Source: Pseudomonadota bacterium
GTDB taxonomy: Bacteria > Oederibacteriota > Muellerivitia > Muellerivitales > Muellerivitaceae
DNA: 40,323 bases
Assembly: GCA_021324075.1 (NCBI GenBank)
Contig: JAJPJW010000060.1
Coordinates: 1-40,323, forward strand
Reading direction: 5' to 3'
Part shown: positions 24,302 through 32,961 of the stretch, in pieces
How positions within the stretch are numbered: position 1 is the first letter of the stretch
Layout of the letters: every line of letters starts with the position of its first letter
Translations under genes and position numbers: made by a program
The notes under the pieces: model-generated
The model's input: only the letters and a program-made list of their open reading frames with translations
The model's database searches: none
What the model was told of the DNA's origin: nothing

Positions 24302-24643
24302 TCAGCCCGGAGGCCAGGCCATGAACCGGCCGCCCAAAAGATGGAGGTGCAGGTGGTAGACGGTCTGTCCGCCGTTGTCCCCGTTGTTGATGACCAGTCG
24401 GAAACCTTCCCCAAGGTTCAATTCCTTAGCCACCTTGACCGCCCGTTCGGTGAGTTGGGAAACCAAGGGGTTGCCCGCGGGGATGTCCTCAACCGTTTCA
24501 ATGTGTTCCTTGGGTATGAGCAGCACATGGGTGGGGGCGGCGGGATGGATGTCCGTGAAGGCCAGGAAGTTTTCATCTTCGTAAACGACGTGGGACGGGA
24601 TTTCCTTCCGGATGATCTTGCAGAACACACAATGGTCGCTCAT
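24302..24643 (-). CDS. HIT-family nucleotide hydrolase (Hint-like)
   Basis: ATG 24643 (GGAGGT just upstream) gives 113 residues; the track start TTG is itself part of the ribosome site. The protein has N-terminal CVFCKIIRKEIPSHVVYED, FTDIHPAAPTHVLLIPKEHI, and the histidine triad in YHLHLHLLGG at the end. Hint-type HIT proteins hydrolyse phosphoramidates of AMP or GMP, such as aminoacyl-AMP adducts. The CxxC plus a downstream His suggests zinc binding, seen in many bacterial members. It sits upstream of rpsU on the same strand, 162 bp away. Physiological substrate unknown. Confidence 0.93.
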   Translation of the reverse strand: MSDHCVFCKIIRKEIPSHVVYEDENFLAFTDIHPAAPTHVLLIPKEHIETVEDIPAGNPLVSQLTERAVKVAKELNLGEGFRLVINNGDNGGQTVYHLHLHLLGGRFMAWPPG

Positions 24644-24735
24644 ACAGACCTCCAATTAACTTGTCATGCTTTGCCGACACCTTTACTATACAGCGCCAAA
24701 AGCTGATTTTCCTTTTCAAAATCCCGGATCCGGAA

Positions 24736-25407
24736 ATGCCCTTATTTAAAAATAGCCGTCGTCAAACCGCTTTCATCCTGGGGATTATTTTTCTAGCGGC
24801 TTCCGGCGCCCAAGCCGGAAATCTCTCCCTGGAGCTGATGACGGGGACGGCCTACAACTTTCCCACTCCGTTGACGGTCCAACAAGCGGGTTATCCGGAC
24901 ATCCAACTGACGGCCCAATACGACACCGAACCTTTCTACCCCTACACCCCCTATTACGCTTTTCGGATCTCCCTTTGGGACCGGAATGAAGCTTGGGAAT
25001 TCGAGCAGGTTCACCACCGGCTTTTCCTGACCAATCCCCCGCCCGAGATACAGGATTTTTCCATCCACTACGGCTATACCTATTTCCTCCTGGGCCACGC
25101 CTGGAAAATGGGGGATTACATCCTGCACTTGGACGCGGGACCGGTGGTCACAAGCCCGGAGAACATCGTTCGGGGCCAGGGTTTTCACACCTATAACAGG
25201 GGTATCCTGGATTCGGGTTACTATCTTTCCGGATTGGGGGCCCAGGCCGCCCTCAGCCGGAACTTCAACGTTTGGGATTCGGTCTTCCTGTTGGCGGACG
25301 TCGGTTTGATCGGGGGCTGGGCCTGGTGGGTGCCGATTTCCAACGGTTCGGCGGACGTCCCGACCCTGGGCCTTCACTTTCACATCGGAACCGGCGTCGG
25401 TTTTTAA
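24736..25407 (+). CDS. Exported outer-membrane-type protein, unknown
   Basis: ATG 24736 is preferred over the track start because it directly precedes a signal peptide (basic MPLFKNSRRQ, hydrophobic stretch, ASGAQA cleavage site). The 223-residue product has alternating beta-strand pattern, many aromatics, and ends HIGTGVGF. A terminal Phe is typical of substrates of the BAM outer-membrane assembly machine. I recognise no family. It is one of few plus-strand genes here and its stop overlaps by 4 bp the stop of the opposing methyltransferase gene, with no terminator between. Barrel status is inferred. Confidence 0.7.
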   Translation: MPLFKNSRRQTAFILGIIFLAASGAQAGNLSLELMTGTAYNFPTPLTVQQAGYPDIQLTAQYDTEPFYPYTPYYAFRISLWDRNEAWEFEQVHHRLFLTNPPPEIQDFSIHYGYTYFLLGHAWKMGDYILHLDAGPVVTSPENIVRGQGFHTYNRGILDSGYYLSGLGAQAALSRNFNVWDSVFLLADVGLIGGWAWWVPISNGSADVPTLGLHFHIGTGVGF

Positions 25408-26033
25408 TCCTTGAACAAGTAAACCGCCATGTCCTCCGGCAGGTATCCCGTCACGATCTTGTACTTCCCTCCCGACCAAACCGCCGCCTTTTGTCCCAGT
25501 TCCGCCGGGGTGGTATAGAAAAGCTCCTCATCGGGCCAGGAAGCGTCGCGATTGAGCATGGTAAAGGCCATGCCCAGCCTGGCTCCGGCAAAAGCCTGTT
25601 CCACCATCCTCTCGATCCAGGCCCAATTGTCCCTGACCCTGTGGTTGAAAACGCCGTTCACGAAAACATAGTCCCATTTTTCCCGGGGCGGGTCTTGGAG
25701 GATGTCGCGTCTTTCGAACCGGGCTTCCGGGAAACGGTTCCGGGCCCGCTTGACCATGAAGTCCAGGATATCGATGCCGGTGTAGCTTCCCGTCCAGCCC
25801 GCCCCTTTGAGGTAACCATAAAGGCAGCCCAGGCCGCAGCCCAGGTCGAGGAGGCTTTTGTTCCGGAGGTCGCCGATGCCCGTCAGCGCCTGGAACCGCA
25901 GTTCCTGGTTGCGCCGGGACCGCCAGCCCGCTTTGTTCTCGGGAAGGTCGTATTTCCAGGACCGCAGCAGGTAAAAAAGATGGAGGTGGAGCCGGTCGTA
26001 AAAGCTGAAGGAACCGGCCAAGGTCAGGCCCAA
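25404..26033 (-). CDS. Class I SAM-dependent methyltransferase
   Basis: The track ORF begins far inside mtaB; the likely start is TTG 26033, which overlaps the mtaB stop by 10 bp and gives 209 residues. No strong ribosome site is visible, so coupling to mtaB is assumed and TTG 26021 is an alternative. Motif I is KSLLDLGCGLGCLYGYL near residue 60, followed by the acidic GIDILDFMV (motif II) and WDYVFVNGVFNH (motif IV/post). The substrate cannot be told from sequence; the motif layout resembles small-molecule or lipid methyltransferases rather than rRNA enzymes. Confidence 0.82.
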   Translation of the reverse strand: MGLTLAGSFSFYDRLHLHLFYLLRSWKYDLPENKAGWRSRRNQELRFQALTGIGDLRNKSLLDLGCGLGCLYGYLKGAGWTGSYTGIDILDFMVKRARNRFPEARFERRDILQDPPREKWDYVFVNGVFNHRVRDNWAWIERMVEQAFAGARLGMAFTMLNRDASWPDEELFYTTPAELGQKAAVWSGGKYKIVTGYLPEDMAVYLFKD

Positions 26034-27340
26034 TCGGCGGAAGCGCCGCCCGGACCCGCCCCGGTCACCGCCACCAAGGCCTCCTTGCCGAGCCACCCCT
26101 CCCTCTCGGGGAAGACCACCCGGAGGCCTTCGTCGGTCAAGCCGGCTTGCTGTCCGCCGCCATGCCGTTCGACGATGACCCGGTATTTGCGGCCGCTGGC
26201 CCTTTGGGCGGATTGGGCCAGGCATTCCCTTTTTAATTCCCAAAGCCGGTCCATGCGCTCCCGGATGACCGCGGAAGGAACTTTGGGCTTCAAGGCCTCG
26301 CCGGGGGTGCCGGGGCGGTCCGAATAGGGAAAAGGATGGAAGTCCAAAAAACCGGACTCCCGGATTAGCTCGAGGGTATTTTCGAAGGCCTTGTCCGACT
26401 CGCCCGGAAAGCCGGCGATGATGTCGGAAGTCAGGCCCACTTGAGGGGCCGCCTTCCTGGTCTTTTCGACGGTCCGGCGGTAATGGTCCAGGCTGTAGGG
26501 GCGCCGCATGGCCTTCAAAACTTCCTCATCCCCGCTCTGGAGGGGCAGGTGCAGGTGGGCGCAGAGTCCAAGCCCCGTCTGCCAGAGCGGCAATAGGGCG
26601 TCCTCGAAATCCGCAACCGCATAGGAGGACAGCCGCACCCGCCGGATACCCGGTAGGACCAGAAGTTTTTCGATCACCGGGGCAAGCCGGGGTTCCCCGG
26701 CCTTGAGTCCCCAGTCCCTTCCATAAGAGGAGAGCTGGATACCGGCCAAAACCAGTTCCTTCACGCCGTTCCGGGCCAACCGCTTGCCTTCTTCCACGAT
26801 CTCGAGCCCCGGCCGTGAAACCATTTCGCCCCGCACCCGGGGGATCAGGCAGAAGGAACAGCCGAAGTTGCACCCGTCCTGCACCTTGACCGTGGCCCTC
26901 TGGTGGCCGTCGAAACGGGTGATGCCGCCGCCCCAAGGGGTCGATGGTAAGTCCGGGGAAGAAGAAGGATCTTCCCCAAGGCTGGGATGGGATTTCAGGA
27001 TTTCAGGAAGAAGCCGGGATTTCTTGTCATTCCCGACAACCAGGTCCACACCCGCCAGGGCCGCCACTTCCTGGGGACGGTCCTGGGCCAGGCAGCCGGT
27101 AACCACGACGAAGGAACCGGGATTCTTGGCCTTGGCCCGCCGCACCAACAGTCGCCCCTCGGCATCGGCCGCGGCGGTGACCGTACAGGTATTGATGACG
27201 TAGATATCCGCGGCCTCGTCGAAGGGAACGGTTTGGAAAGAAGCCCTTTCCACCTGTTCCTTCATTGCCTGGCCATCATATTGGTTGACCCGGCAGCCAA
27301 GAGTGGTAAAGGCGATTTTAGTTTTGGGGACCGTCGTCAT
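26024..27340 (-). CDS. mtaB: tRNA t6A37 methylthiotransferase
   Basis: ATG 27340 gives 438 residues beginning TTVPKTKIAFTTLGCRVNQYD, the N-terminal MTTase domain with a Cys for one 4Fe-4S cluster. Other cluster cysteines are in INTCTV and VTGCLAQ. The radical-SAM motif is CNFGCSFC near residue 190 (three cysteines, CxxxCxxC), and a C-terminal TRAM-like domain is present (RKYRVIVERH...). MtaB-type enzymes add a methylthio group to t6A at position 37 of ANN-decoding tRNAs, stabilising codon pairing. The TLGCRVNQYD signature favours MtaB over MiaB or RimO. The start overlaps the preceding outer-membrane gene by 23 bp. Confidence 0.93.
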   Translation of the reverse strand: MTTVPKTKIAFTTLGCRVNQYDGQAMKEQVERASFQTVPFDEAADIYVINTCTVTAAADAEGRLLVRRAKAKNPGSFVVVTGCLAQDRPQEVAALAGVDLVVGNDKKSRLLPEILKSHPSLGEDPSSSPDLPSTPWGGGITRFDGHQRATVKVQDGCNFGCSFCLIPRVRGEMVSRPGLEIVEEGKRLARNGVKELVLAGIQLSSYGRDWGLKAGEPRLAPVIEKLLVLPGIRRVRLSSYAVADFEDALLPLWQTGLGLCAHLHLPLQSGDEEVLKAMRRPYSLDHYRRTVEKTRKAAPQVGLTSDIIAGFPGESDKAFENTLELIRESGFLDFHPFPYSDRPGTPGEALKPKVPSAVIRERMDRLWELKRECLAQSAQRASGRKYRVIVERHGGGQQAGLTDEGLRVVFPEREGWLGKEALVAVTGAGPGGASADWA

Positions 27341-28430
27341 GGGATTCCGGTTTAGCGTCCTTGGGGGTGGAAAGCAAGAAGATGTCCAGCGGTGCGTAAA
27401 CCGCCAAGCGGTAGGAATAGGCTGAGATTTGGTCGATGAGATGCACCCGGAATTCGGCTTCGAACAAGGCGCCTCCCTCCAATGGGAATTCCCGTTTGGC
27501 GCCCAGTTCAAAATAAGTCCTGTTGTCCGCTACGAAAGGATGGATCTGATCCACCGTGGTCGAGTCCATCGAGCTATAGGAGGCGTAGTTGGCATCCCCT
27601 TCGGCGGTGTAAAAATCCTTTCCAACCCAGCCGATTCCGAAAAGTTGAAGGAAGCCGTCCGGGGCAACGGTGGTTTTTAAGTAACCCCCGCCTCCATACT
27701 GGGTGTTGCTGGTGCTGTCCCCTTCTAAAAGTCCGCTGCCAACGCCAAAAGCGTCAAACCGGGTGGAACCCAAAAGGCCCGGGACTTTCCAGCGGAAACC
27801 CAGGGCCGGCACCCAGTTATTGACGATCCCGCCGGTGGTGTAGAGCTGGCCGCCGTCGTGGAACCCGTGCAGTTCCTCCTCGAAAAGGAAGTTGTCATCG
27901 ATGGGCTCCTGCCAAACACCGCCATAATCCATTTGTTCCGGCTCGGAAGGGGTATTGAGCTGGTGCCAATTGAGGAACACGTTGGTTTTGAAGGCCGGAT
28001 TGTCCTGGATCCACTGGATTCCGTACTCGATGGGGCGGGTGAATTCGAGAAAGGTCACTTCCAATGGCTCGATGAACCCGTGTCGGTTGGTGGCGTCAAG
28101 GGTGCCCATGATGAGCCTCGTACCCCCTTCCCGGTATTCGAAGGAAAGCAGGGGTTTCACGTCCACAAAGGGATCGACGTCGCTGGTGCTGCGGAAATCG
28201 CCGAAAATCCCCGCCGAAAGGAAAGCCCTTTGGCCCAGCGCGGCCTCCAGCCGGCTTTGTCCCTGCTGGCCGAGCAGCGTTTCCCCCGTGCGGTAGGGCT
28301 CGAAAAATTCCGTGTTGTCGCCGTAGAAGGTGAAGGAATTGATCCAGGTGATGTCTGCGGCCAGGGCCTTGCAGGAAAGGGCGGCTGCCAGGGCCAGCCC
28401 CAGCAAAACCGGTTTACTTAAACGGATCAT
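27318..28430 (-). CDS. Outer-membrane beta-barrel protein, unknown
   Basis: ATG 28430 (GGGGG four bases upstream) gives 370 residues with a signal peptide MIRLSKPVLLGLALAAALSC... cleaved after ALA. The mature chain is a regular series of amphipathic strands (DITWINSFTFYGDN, RLIMGTLDATNRHGF, TNVFLNWHQLN, GFLQLFGIGWVGKDFYT, ALFEAEFRVHLID) consistent with a 14-18-strand barrel. The C-terminal end is polar (SHDDGPQN), unlike typical BAM signals. I cannot assign a substrate or a family. It precedes mtaB with a 23-bp overlap, a strange partner, suggesting loose operon packing. Confidence 0.75.
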   Translation of the reverse strand: MIRLSKPVLLGLALAAALSCKALAADITWINSFTFYGDNTEFFEPYRTGETLLGQQGQSRLEAALGQRAFLSAGIFGDFRSTSDVDPFVDVKPLLSFEYREGGTRLIMGTLDATNRHGFIEPLEVTFLEFTRPIEYGIQWIQDNPAFKTNVFLNWHQLNTPSEPEQMDYGGVWQEPIDDNFLFEEELHGFHDGGQLYTTGGIVNNWVPALGFRWKVPGLLGSTRFDAFGVGSGLLEGDSTSNTQYGGGGYLKTTVAPDGFLQLFGIGWVGKDFYTAEGDANYASYSSMDSTTVDQIHPFVADNRTYFELGAKREFPLEGGALFEAEFRVHLIDQISAYSYRLAVYAPLDIFLLSTPKDAKPESHDDGPQN

Positions 28431-28435
28431 TTTGC

Positions 28436-28469
28436 CCCCAAAAAGAAAACGGGCCCCCAGGGGCCCGTT
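28436..28469 (-). terminator. Rho-independent terminator of the TPR/barrel gene
   Basis: AACGGGCCC (28448-28456) and GGGCCCGTT (28461-28469) form a perfect 9-bp stem with a 4-nt loop, followed on the minus strand by a T-rich tract. It ends the transcript of the gene stopping at 28495. Confidence 0.88.
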
Positions 28470-28494
28470 GAGTGAGATCACTAAAAAGAACGGA

Positions 28495-29955
28495 TCAGAA
28501 CGAGAAGGTCAGGTCCACGCCGCCCTCAATCCCGCTGAAATCCAGGTCCAGGGCCTTGACCGGATCCCCTGCGGGAAGGTTCGAGAACCCCGCGGTCGTC
28601 TTGGAGCCGACCGTACCGACCGCCCCCGTATTGGTATCGATCATCAGCGTGCTTCCGGCATTTTGGAAGTTCGTCGCGTCCAGGTAACGGTAGCCGATGT
28701 AGGGTCCCACCGCGATTCCCTTGCCCAGGGAGAAGTCCACCCCCAGGATCGCCTGGGCGTTGAAGGCCAGGGCGCCGTAGGTCCCGCTGCTGGAATCCTG
28801 CCCCAGGGGGTTGGTCCCCGACGGGTCATATTCCTGCTTGCCGAAGGTCATGCTGATCGGCGAAATACCGCCGGAGATACCCAGGTAGCCCTTGACCTGC
28901 TTGTCCCCAAAGAGCAGCTTGAGCCCCAAATCGGTGGTGATGATGGTGGTATTGAAGGTGTACTTCCACACATCCGGGGTGTTCCCCGGAGGGGTGGGAT
29001 AGGTGGGGTTGAACTCGTAGGTCGTATAGGAAAGGTTGCCCACCGGGAAATAACCGATGGCCAGGTTGATCTCGAAATTGTCGCCCAATTGGACGAAGGG
29101 TTCCAACTCGGGCAGGGCCACGATATTGGGGGTCACCCCGCTCAGGGAAACGCTGCCCGCCTTGACCACGCTGGTCTTGATGTCGGTGGGGTCGGCAAAG
29201 ATGTCTTCAATCCCCCCCAGCAAATGGAAGCCGAAAGCCACCTGGCTTCCCTTGCCGCCGGCGGAAGTCCCGCCCGCCACAGCCGTACCCGTGTATTTGG
29301 CCACCTGGTCGTCCACCCATTGCTGGTCGTCGGGTGAAAGGGACGCCTTGACGCGGTCCGCATAGGCCTTGATGGAGGCATTGGGTTGCTTGGCGTTCGC
29401 GATGGCGAAATAGAGGGCCGCATTCTTGGCATTGCCCATCATGTAATAGGAATAGCCGGCGTAATAATAGGGACGGTAATCGTTGGGGCTCTGTTGGATG
29501 GCACCGTTGAAATACTGGATGGCTTGGGAATACTGGCGGCGCTGGAAGAGGGTGTAACCGGTGGATAAGTAGCTGGAGCCGCCTGTGGATGCGGCCGGCG
29601 CGCCCGTCCCACCGGAAACCTGGGCCCTAAGGTTTTGCACAAATTGGGCCAATTGGGTGTTACCAGGCTGTAAAGCCGAGGCCCTTTGGTAGAAACTCAG
29701 GGCATCCGCCTTGCGGCCCATGGCGTAATAGCAGTTCCCCAGGCCCTGGTAGGCGGAAGCGTTGTTGGGATTCATTTTAACGGCGGCGTAATAGTATTTG
29801 GTGGCTTGGGCGTAATTGCGGGCGGCGTAATATTGGTTTCCGGCGGCGTAATATTGGGCGTCGCTGGCGCCTTGGGACTTGGCAGGATTGGGGAATGAAA
29901 AACTCAAGGCAGCCGCTAAAGTCAACAGCAACCCAACGGTCTTCATCCCTCGCAT
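28495..29955 (-). CDS. TPR-repeat protein fused to an outer-membrane barrel
   Basis: ATG 29955 has GGAGG five bases upstream and gives 486 residues. A signal peptide (GLLLTLAAALSF) is followed by TPR units (beginning AQYYAAGNQYYAARNYAQAT, then ASAYQGLGNCYYAMGRKADALSFYQ). A Gly/Ser/Ala linker leads to another TPR block (GYTLFQRRQYSQAIQYFNGAI, GYSYYMMGNAKNAALYF). From about residue 240 the sequence becomes beta-rich (FGFHLLGGIEDIF, FEINLAIGYFPVG, GYLGISGGISPISM, VGPYIGYRYLDA) and ends GGVDLTFSF, a terminal-Phe barrel signature. The layout suggests a periplasmic TPR scaffold anchored by its own barrel. The function is unknown. Confidence 0.8.
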   Translation of the reverse strand: MRGMKTVGLLLTLAAALSFSFPNPAKSQGASDAQYYAAGNQYYAARNYAQATKYYYAAVKMNPNNASAYQGLGNCYYAMGRKADALSFYQRASALQPGNTQLAQFVQNLRAQVSGGTGAPAASTGGSSYLSTGYTLFQRRQYSQAIQYFNGAIQQSPNDYRPYYYAGYSYYMMGNAKNAALYFAIANAKQPNASIKAYADRVKASLSPDDQQWVDDQVAKYTGTAVAGGTSAGGKGSQVAFGFHLLGGIEDIFADPTDIKTSVVKAGSVSLSGVTPNIVALPELEPFVQLGDNFEINLAIGYFPVGNLSYTTYEFNPTYPTPPGNTPDVWKYTFNTTIITTDLGLKLLFGDKQVKGYLGISGGISPISMTFGKQEYDPSGTNPLGQDSSSGTYGALAFNAQAILGVDFSLGKGIAVGPYIGYRYLDATNFQNAGSTLMIDTNTGAVGTVGSKTTAGFSNLPAGDPVKALDLDFSGIEGGVDLTFSF

Positions 29956-30021
29956 CGCCGCCTCCAAAAACCCTAAATGAATTTTGTTTGAGAAACGTTT
30001 CAAGCCAGGTAAGCAACAGAC

Positions 30022-30049
30022 ATTATAAAGAGTAAAAAAAACCCGTCTA
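30022..30049 (-). promoter_or_regulatory. Promoter of the TPR/barrel gene
   Basis: On the minus strand TAGACG (30049-30044), a 16-bp spacer containing a T8 run, and a perfect TATAAT (30027-30022), about 65 bp upstream of the start codon. The -35 is only fair. Confidence 0.6.
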
Positions 30050-30130
30050 GAAAAATGATTTAGTGAAACCGGTTTTCCCCCAGGGGTTTTTCCTGGGTTT
30101 CAAGCGTTCAAGCGGTAGGACGCGCCACTC

Positions 30131-31339
30131 TCAAGTGGACGCAGGCGCGGAAACGACGGCTTCCACTTCCCGGGCCCCTTCCTGGGGTTCATTGACGAAG
30201 ACCTTGGGGGAAATGTTCACGCGTTTTTTGTAGTCGCCCCTCACGCGGTCCACGAAAGCGGCGCTTTCGGCGGCCCTCACCAGGCAGACCACCGAACCTC
30301 CCCATCCGATGCCCATCATGCGCGACCCCAGGCATCCCGGCTGGCTGCGCACTACCTGGGTCAGGATATCCACCTCCTGGCAGGTGACTTTTAATTTGTC
30401 GGCCAGCGAATCATGGGATTCGCTCAGGAGCCGGCCGAACCCTTCATAATCCTGCTTCACGAGAAGGTCCTTGGCCCTTTTCACCCGTTGGTTCTCGTAG
30501 ACAACGTGGTCGAGGCGTTTGCGCAGGATAATGTCGATGTTTTTGCGGGCCGTCTCGTAGGCTTCCCCGCCCACGTCGCGCAGGGAGATGACCTTGGGGA
30601 CATACTTGCGGATTTCGGTCAAAAGCTGCCCGAAAAGCTCCAGCCGCTTTTTGAATTCTTCCTCCCTTTCCTTTTTGCGCGCGCCGCTGTCCACGACCAC
30701 CAGCTTGTAGTTTTGGGAATCAAAAGGCATGTATTCGGGCTTGAAGCTGCGGGCGTCGAAGAGCACCAACTGGTCCTTCTTGGCGAACTTGACCCCATAG
30801 GGGGAGAAATGGTCCCCCCTCATGGTCATGAATTGGCTTTCCACGCGCTGGCAGAGCTTGACCAGGGTGGCGTCATCCAGCGGGTTGGTCCCCAGGATGT
30901 TGCAGGCCACACCCGTGGCCACCGAAATGGCCGCCGAGGTGCCCAAGCCCATGTCCTCGGGCATGTCGCTGGTGATGACCATCTGGATGCCTTCGAGCTT
31001 GCGGCCCGTTCTTTCATAGAAATAAAGGACGCCCTTGGGGTAATTGGCCCACCCATCGGCCCGGTCGAATTTCAGCGTGGCCAGTGAAACCTTGATCTTT
31101 TCGTCGTAGGAGAGGGAATGGATGAAGGCCATCTTGTCGCTGCGCCGCTGGGCCGCCACCACCACCGAATGGTTGCCTCCTGCCAGCAGGCTGAAACCGT
31201 CCACCGCTTCGGTATATTCGCCCCCCAACAGGGTCAGGCGGCTGGGCGCCGCCACCAGGGTGATCCTGCGCCCCGGGTCGCCCCCGTATTGGTGCAGAAA
31301 GGTGGACTGGGCTTTCTTGATCAGGTCTTCCAGCGGCAT
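30131..31339 (-). CDS. Galactokinase-like GHMP kinase
   Basis: A 402-residue GHMP-superfamily sugar kinase most like galactokinase. Motif 1 is APSRLTLLGGEYTEAVDGF near residue 31, the ATP-binding loop MGLGTSAAISVATG near 130, and the C-terminal motif MMGIGWGGSVVCLV near 345. The proposed catalytic Asp is kept (MRGDHFSPYG, equivalent to GIMDQ in GalK). However, the galactose-contacting signature GEHTDY is altered to GEYTEA. It starts 14 bp after cdsA with GGGAGG upstream, as the last gene of the rpsB operon; no other Leloir gene is present. A different sugar substrate is possible, so I withhold the galK symbol. Confidence 0.78.
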   Translation of the reverse strand: MPLEDLIKKAQSTFLHQYGGDPGRRITLVAAPSRLTLLGGEYTEAVDGFSLLAGGNHSVVVAAQRRSDKMAFIHSLSYDEKIKVSLATLKFDRADGWANYPKGVLYFYERTGRKLEGIQMVITSDMPEDMGLGTSAAISVATGVACNILGTNPLDDATLVKLCQRVESQFMTMRGDHFSPYGVKFAKKDQLVLFDARSFKPEYMPFDSQNYKLVVVDSGARKKEREEEFKKRLELFGQLLTEIRKYVPKVISLRDVGGEAYETARKNIDIILRKRLDHVVYENQRVKRAKDLLVKQDYEGFGRLLSESHDSLADKLKVTCQEVDILTQVVRSQPGCLGSRMMGIGWGGSVVCLVRAAESAAFVDRVRGDYKKRVNISPKVFVNEPQEGAREVEAVVSAPAST

Positions 31340-31353
31340 AAGTCCTCCCGAAG

Positions 31354-32181
31354 CTATTTTTTAAACAAGATGAGGTAGTAGAACAGAATGGGGGCGTTGA
31401 AGAGCAGGCTGTCGATCCGGTCGAAGACACCGCCGTGTCCCGGTAGGAGGGACCCCGAATCCTTGGCGGAGAGGCTGCGTTTGATGATGGATTCTACCAG
31501 ATCGCCCAGTTGGCCGAACAGGGAAAGAAGGACTGAAAGGGCCACCACATCCGCGAGGCTGTAGGTCGAAGGGACGCCCAGGGCGGCCATGGCCTTCCAA
31601 AGCAGGAGGAGACCGGCCAGGACCATCGCGAAACCGCCGATGCAGCCTTCCACGGATTTCTTGGGCGAGGCCAGTGGGGCGAAATGGTGCTTTCCCCACC
31701 AGCGCCCGCCGAAATACCCGCCCGTGTCATAGGCCCAGGTCGCCACATAAAGCCACATCAGGTGCCAGGCGCCCTGGGGCAGGTCCCGAAGGCGGAAAAA
31801 ATAAATGCCGAAAACCCCGAAATAAGCCACGCCGAAGAAGGTCACGCTGACCGAGGCCACCATTTCTTTCAGGGGACGGGAGGACCAGAGGAAGGAAAGG
31901 GTGAGGAGGAAAAGCCCCAACGGCAGGGCGTCATGTCCGGTCCAAAGGGCGGGCAGTTGCACCACCCAGGGGAAAAGCAGCAAGCCCAGGGCCACCATCC
32001 CCTCCGTCCGCAGGGTCTTGAACTTCCGGGCGTCGGCCATCCGCAGGTATTCCAGCAGGGAAAGCCCCAGGGCCGCCGCCACCACGATCTTGAAGGGAAG
32101 GGTCTCGTTCCAGAAGGTCAGGAATAGGAGGACAGGGATGGCCACCAGGGCCACTAGGATGCGCTTGGTCAGCGGGCCCAT
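31354..32181 (-). CDS. cdsA: Phosphatidate cytidylyltransferase (CDP-diglyceride synthase)
   Basis: ATG 32181 overlaps the uppS end by 13 bp, giving 275 residues; the track ORF start is inside uppS. It is an integral membrane protein with about seven or eight hydrophobic segments. The C-terminal family signature is clear: SIIKRSLSAKDSGSLLPGHGGVFDRIDSLL, including the K-D pair and GHGG..DR.D. It makes CDP-diacylglycerol from phosphatidic acid and CTP, the branch point for all phospholipid head groups. uppS-cdsA adjacency is conserved widely. Confidence 0.95.
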   Translation of the reverse strand: MGPLTKRILVALVAIPVLLFLTFWNETLPFKIVVAAALGLSLLEYLRMADARKFKTLRTEGMVALGLLLFPWVVQLPALWTGHDALPLGLFLLTLSFLWSSRPLKEMVASVSVTFFGVAYFGVFGIYFFRLRDLPQGAWHLMWLYVATWAYDTGGYFGGRWWGKHHFAPLASPKKSVEGCIGGFAMVLAGLLLLWKAMAALGVPSTYSLADVVALSVLLSLFGQLGDLVESIIKRSLSAKDSGSLLPGHGGVFDRIDSLLFNAPILFYYLILFKK

Positions 32182-32951
32182 GAAGTCACGCTCCCCGTAA
32201 CGCTCTCCACACCCCCGAACCGCCTTTGGCGGGTTTGGAAATCCCTCAACGCTGCGATGAAGTGGGGCGTTCGGAAGTCCGGCCAAAGGGTGGGCGTGAT
32301 GTGGAATTCCGAATACGCCAGTTCCCACAAAAGAAAGTTGGAAACCCGCATTTCCCCGCTGGTGCGGATGAGAAGGTCGACTTCGGGCAAGGAAGCCGTG
32401 GAAAGGGACTGGGTGATGGTCTTCTCGGTGACGGCGGAAGGCTTGAGCTTCCCCGCTTTCACCTTGGCGGCGATCCCCTTCACCGCCCGGGCCAGGTCGG
32501 CCCGGCCGCTGTAGGAAAGGGGGAGGATGAGCTTTAAGCCGGTGTAGTGGGACGTGGCTTGGATAGACTCCTTGAGTTCCTTCCCGATTTTCGGGGGCAG
32601 GTCCGCCGTATTGCCGATGGTCCCCAACCGGACGTTGTTGCCCAAAAGTTCCGGCACTTCGCTGCGAAGGTATTGCTTGAGGAGCTGCATCAAAAGGGCC
32701 ACTTCCCGGGGGGGGCGTTTCCAGTTCTCGGTGGAAAAAGCGTAGAGGGTCAGGGCTTCCAGGCCCAGTTCCCCGGAAAGCCTGACGATTTCGCGGATGG
32801 AAAAGGCTCCGGCCCGGTGGCCGGCGATGCGGGGCAAATGGCGTTTTTTCGCCCAGCGCCCGTTGCCGTCCATGATGATGGCCACGTGGCGGGGCAGGTG
32901 GGGTTTGAGGCGGTAACGCTTGAGGAGGGCGGCCTTCTTGGGTGTTTCCAA
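32169..32951 (-). CDS. uppS: Undecaprenyl diphosphate synthase (cis-prenyltransferase)
   Basis: I choose TTG 32951, 10 bp after the frr stop and preceded by AAGG, giving 260 residues. The track start at 33008 is inside frr and adds 19 mostly basic residues. The enzyme extends farnesyl diphosphate with isopentenyl units to make the lipid carrier for peptidoglycan and O-antigen. Motifs are HVAIIMDGNGRWAKKR (catalytic Asp), YAFSTENWKRP, SYSGRADLARAV and DLLIRTSGEMRVSNFLLWELAYSEF. It sits in the standard frr-uppS-cdsA order. Confidence 0.95.
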   Translation of the reverse strand: METPKKAALLKRYRLKPHLPRHVAIIMDGNGRWAKKRHLPRIAGHRAGAFSIREIVRLSGELGLEALTLYAFSTENWKRPPREVALLMQLLKQYLRSEVPELLGNNVRLGTIGNTADLPPKIGKELKESIQATSHYTGLKLILPLSYSGRADLARAVKGIAAKVKAGKLKPSAVTEKTITQSLSTASLPEVDLLIRTSGEMRVSNFLLWELAYSEFHITPTLWPDFRTPHFIAALRDFQTRQRRFGGVESVTGSVTSWAR

Positions 32952-32961
32952 CGCCTTTGCC

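Noticed and set aside
25272-26327. 351-residue plus-strand ORF
   Set aside because: Antisense of the methyltransferase and mtaB; no signal, motif or ribosome site.
28330-29337. 335-residue plus-strand ORF
   Set aside because: Antisense of the barrel and TPR genes; the minus frames have signal peptides, promoter and terminator.
32169-32951. UppS YSGR instead of YGGR as an active-site lesion
   Set aside because: Small-residue substitutions at this place are known among functional family members; all other motifs are intact.
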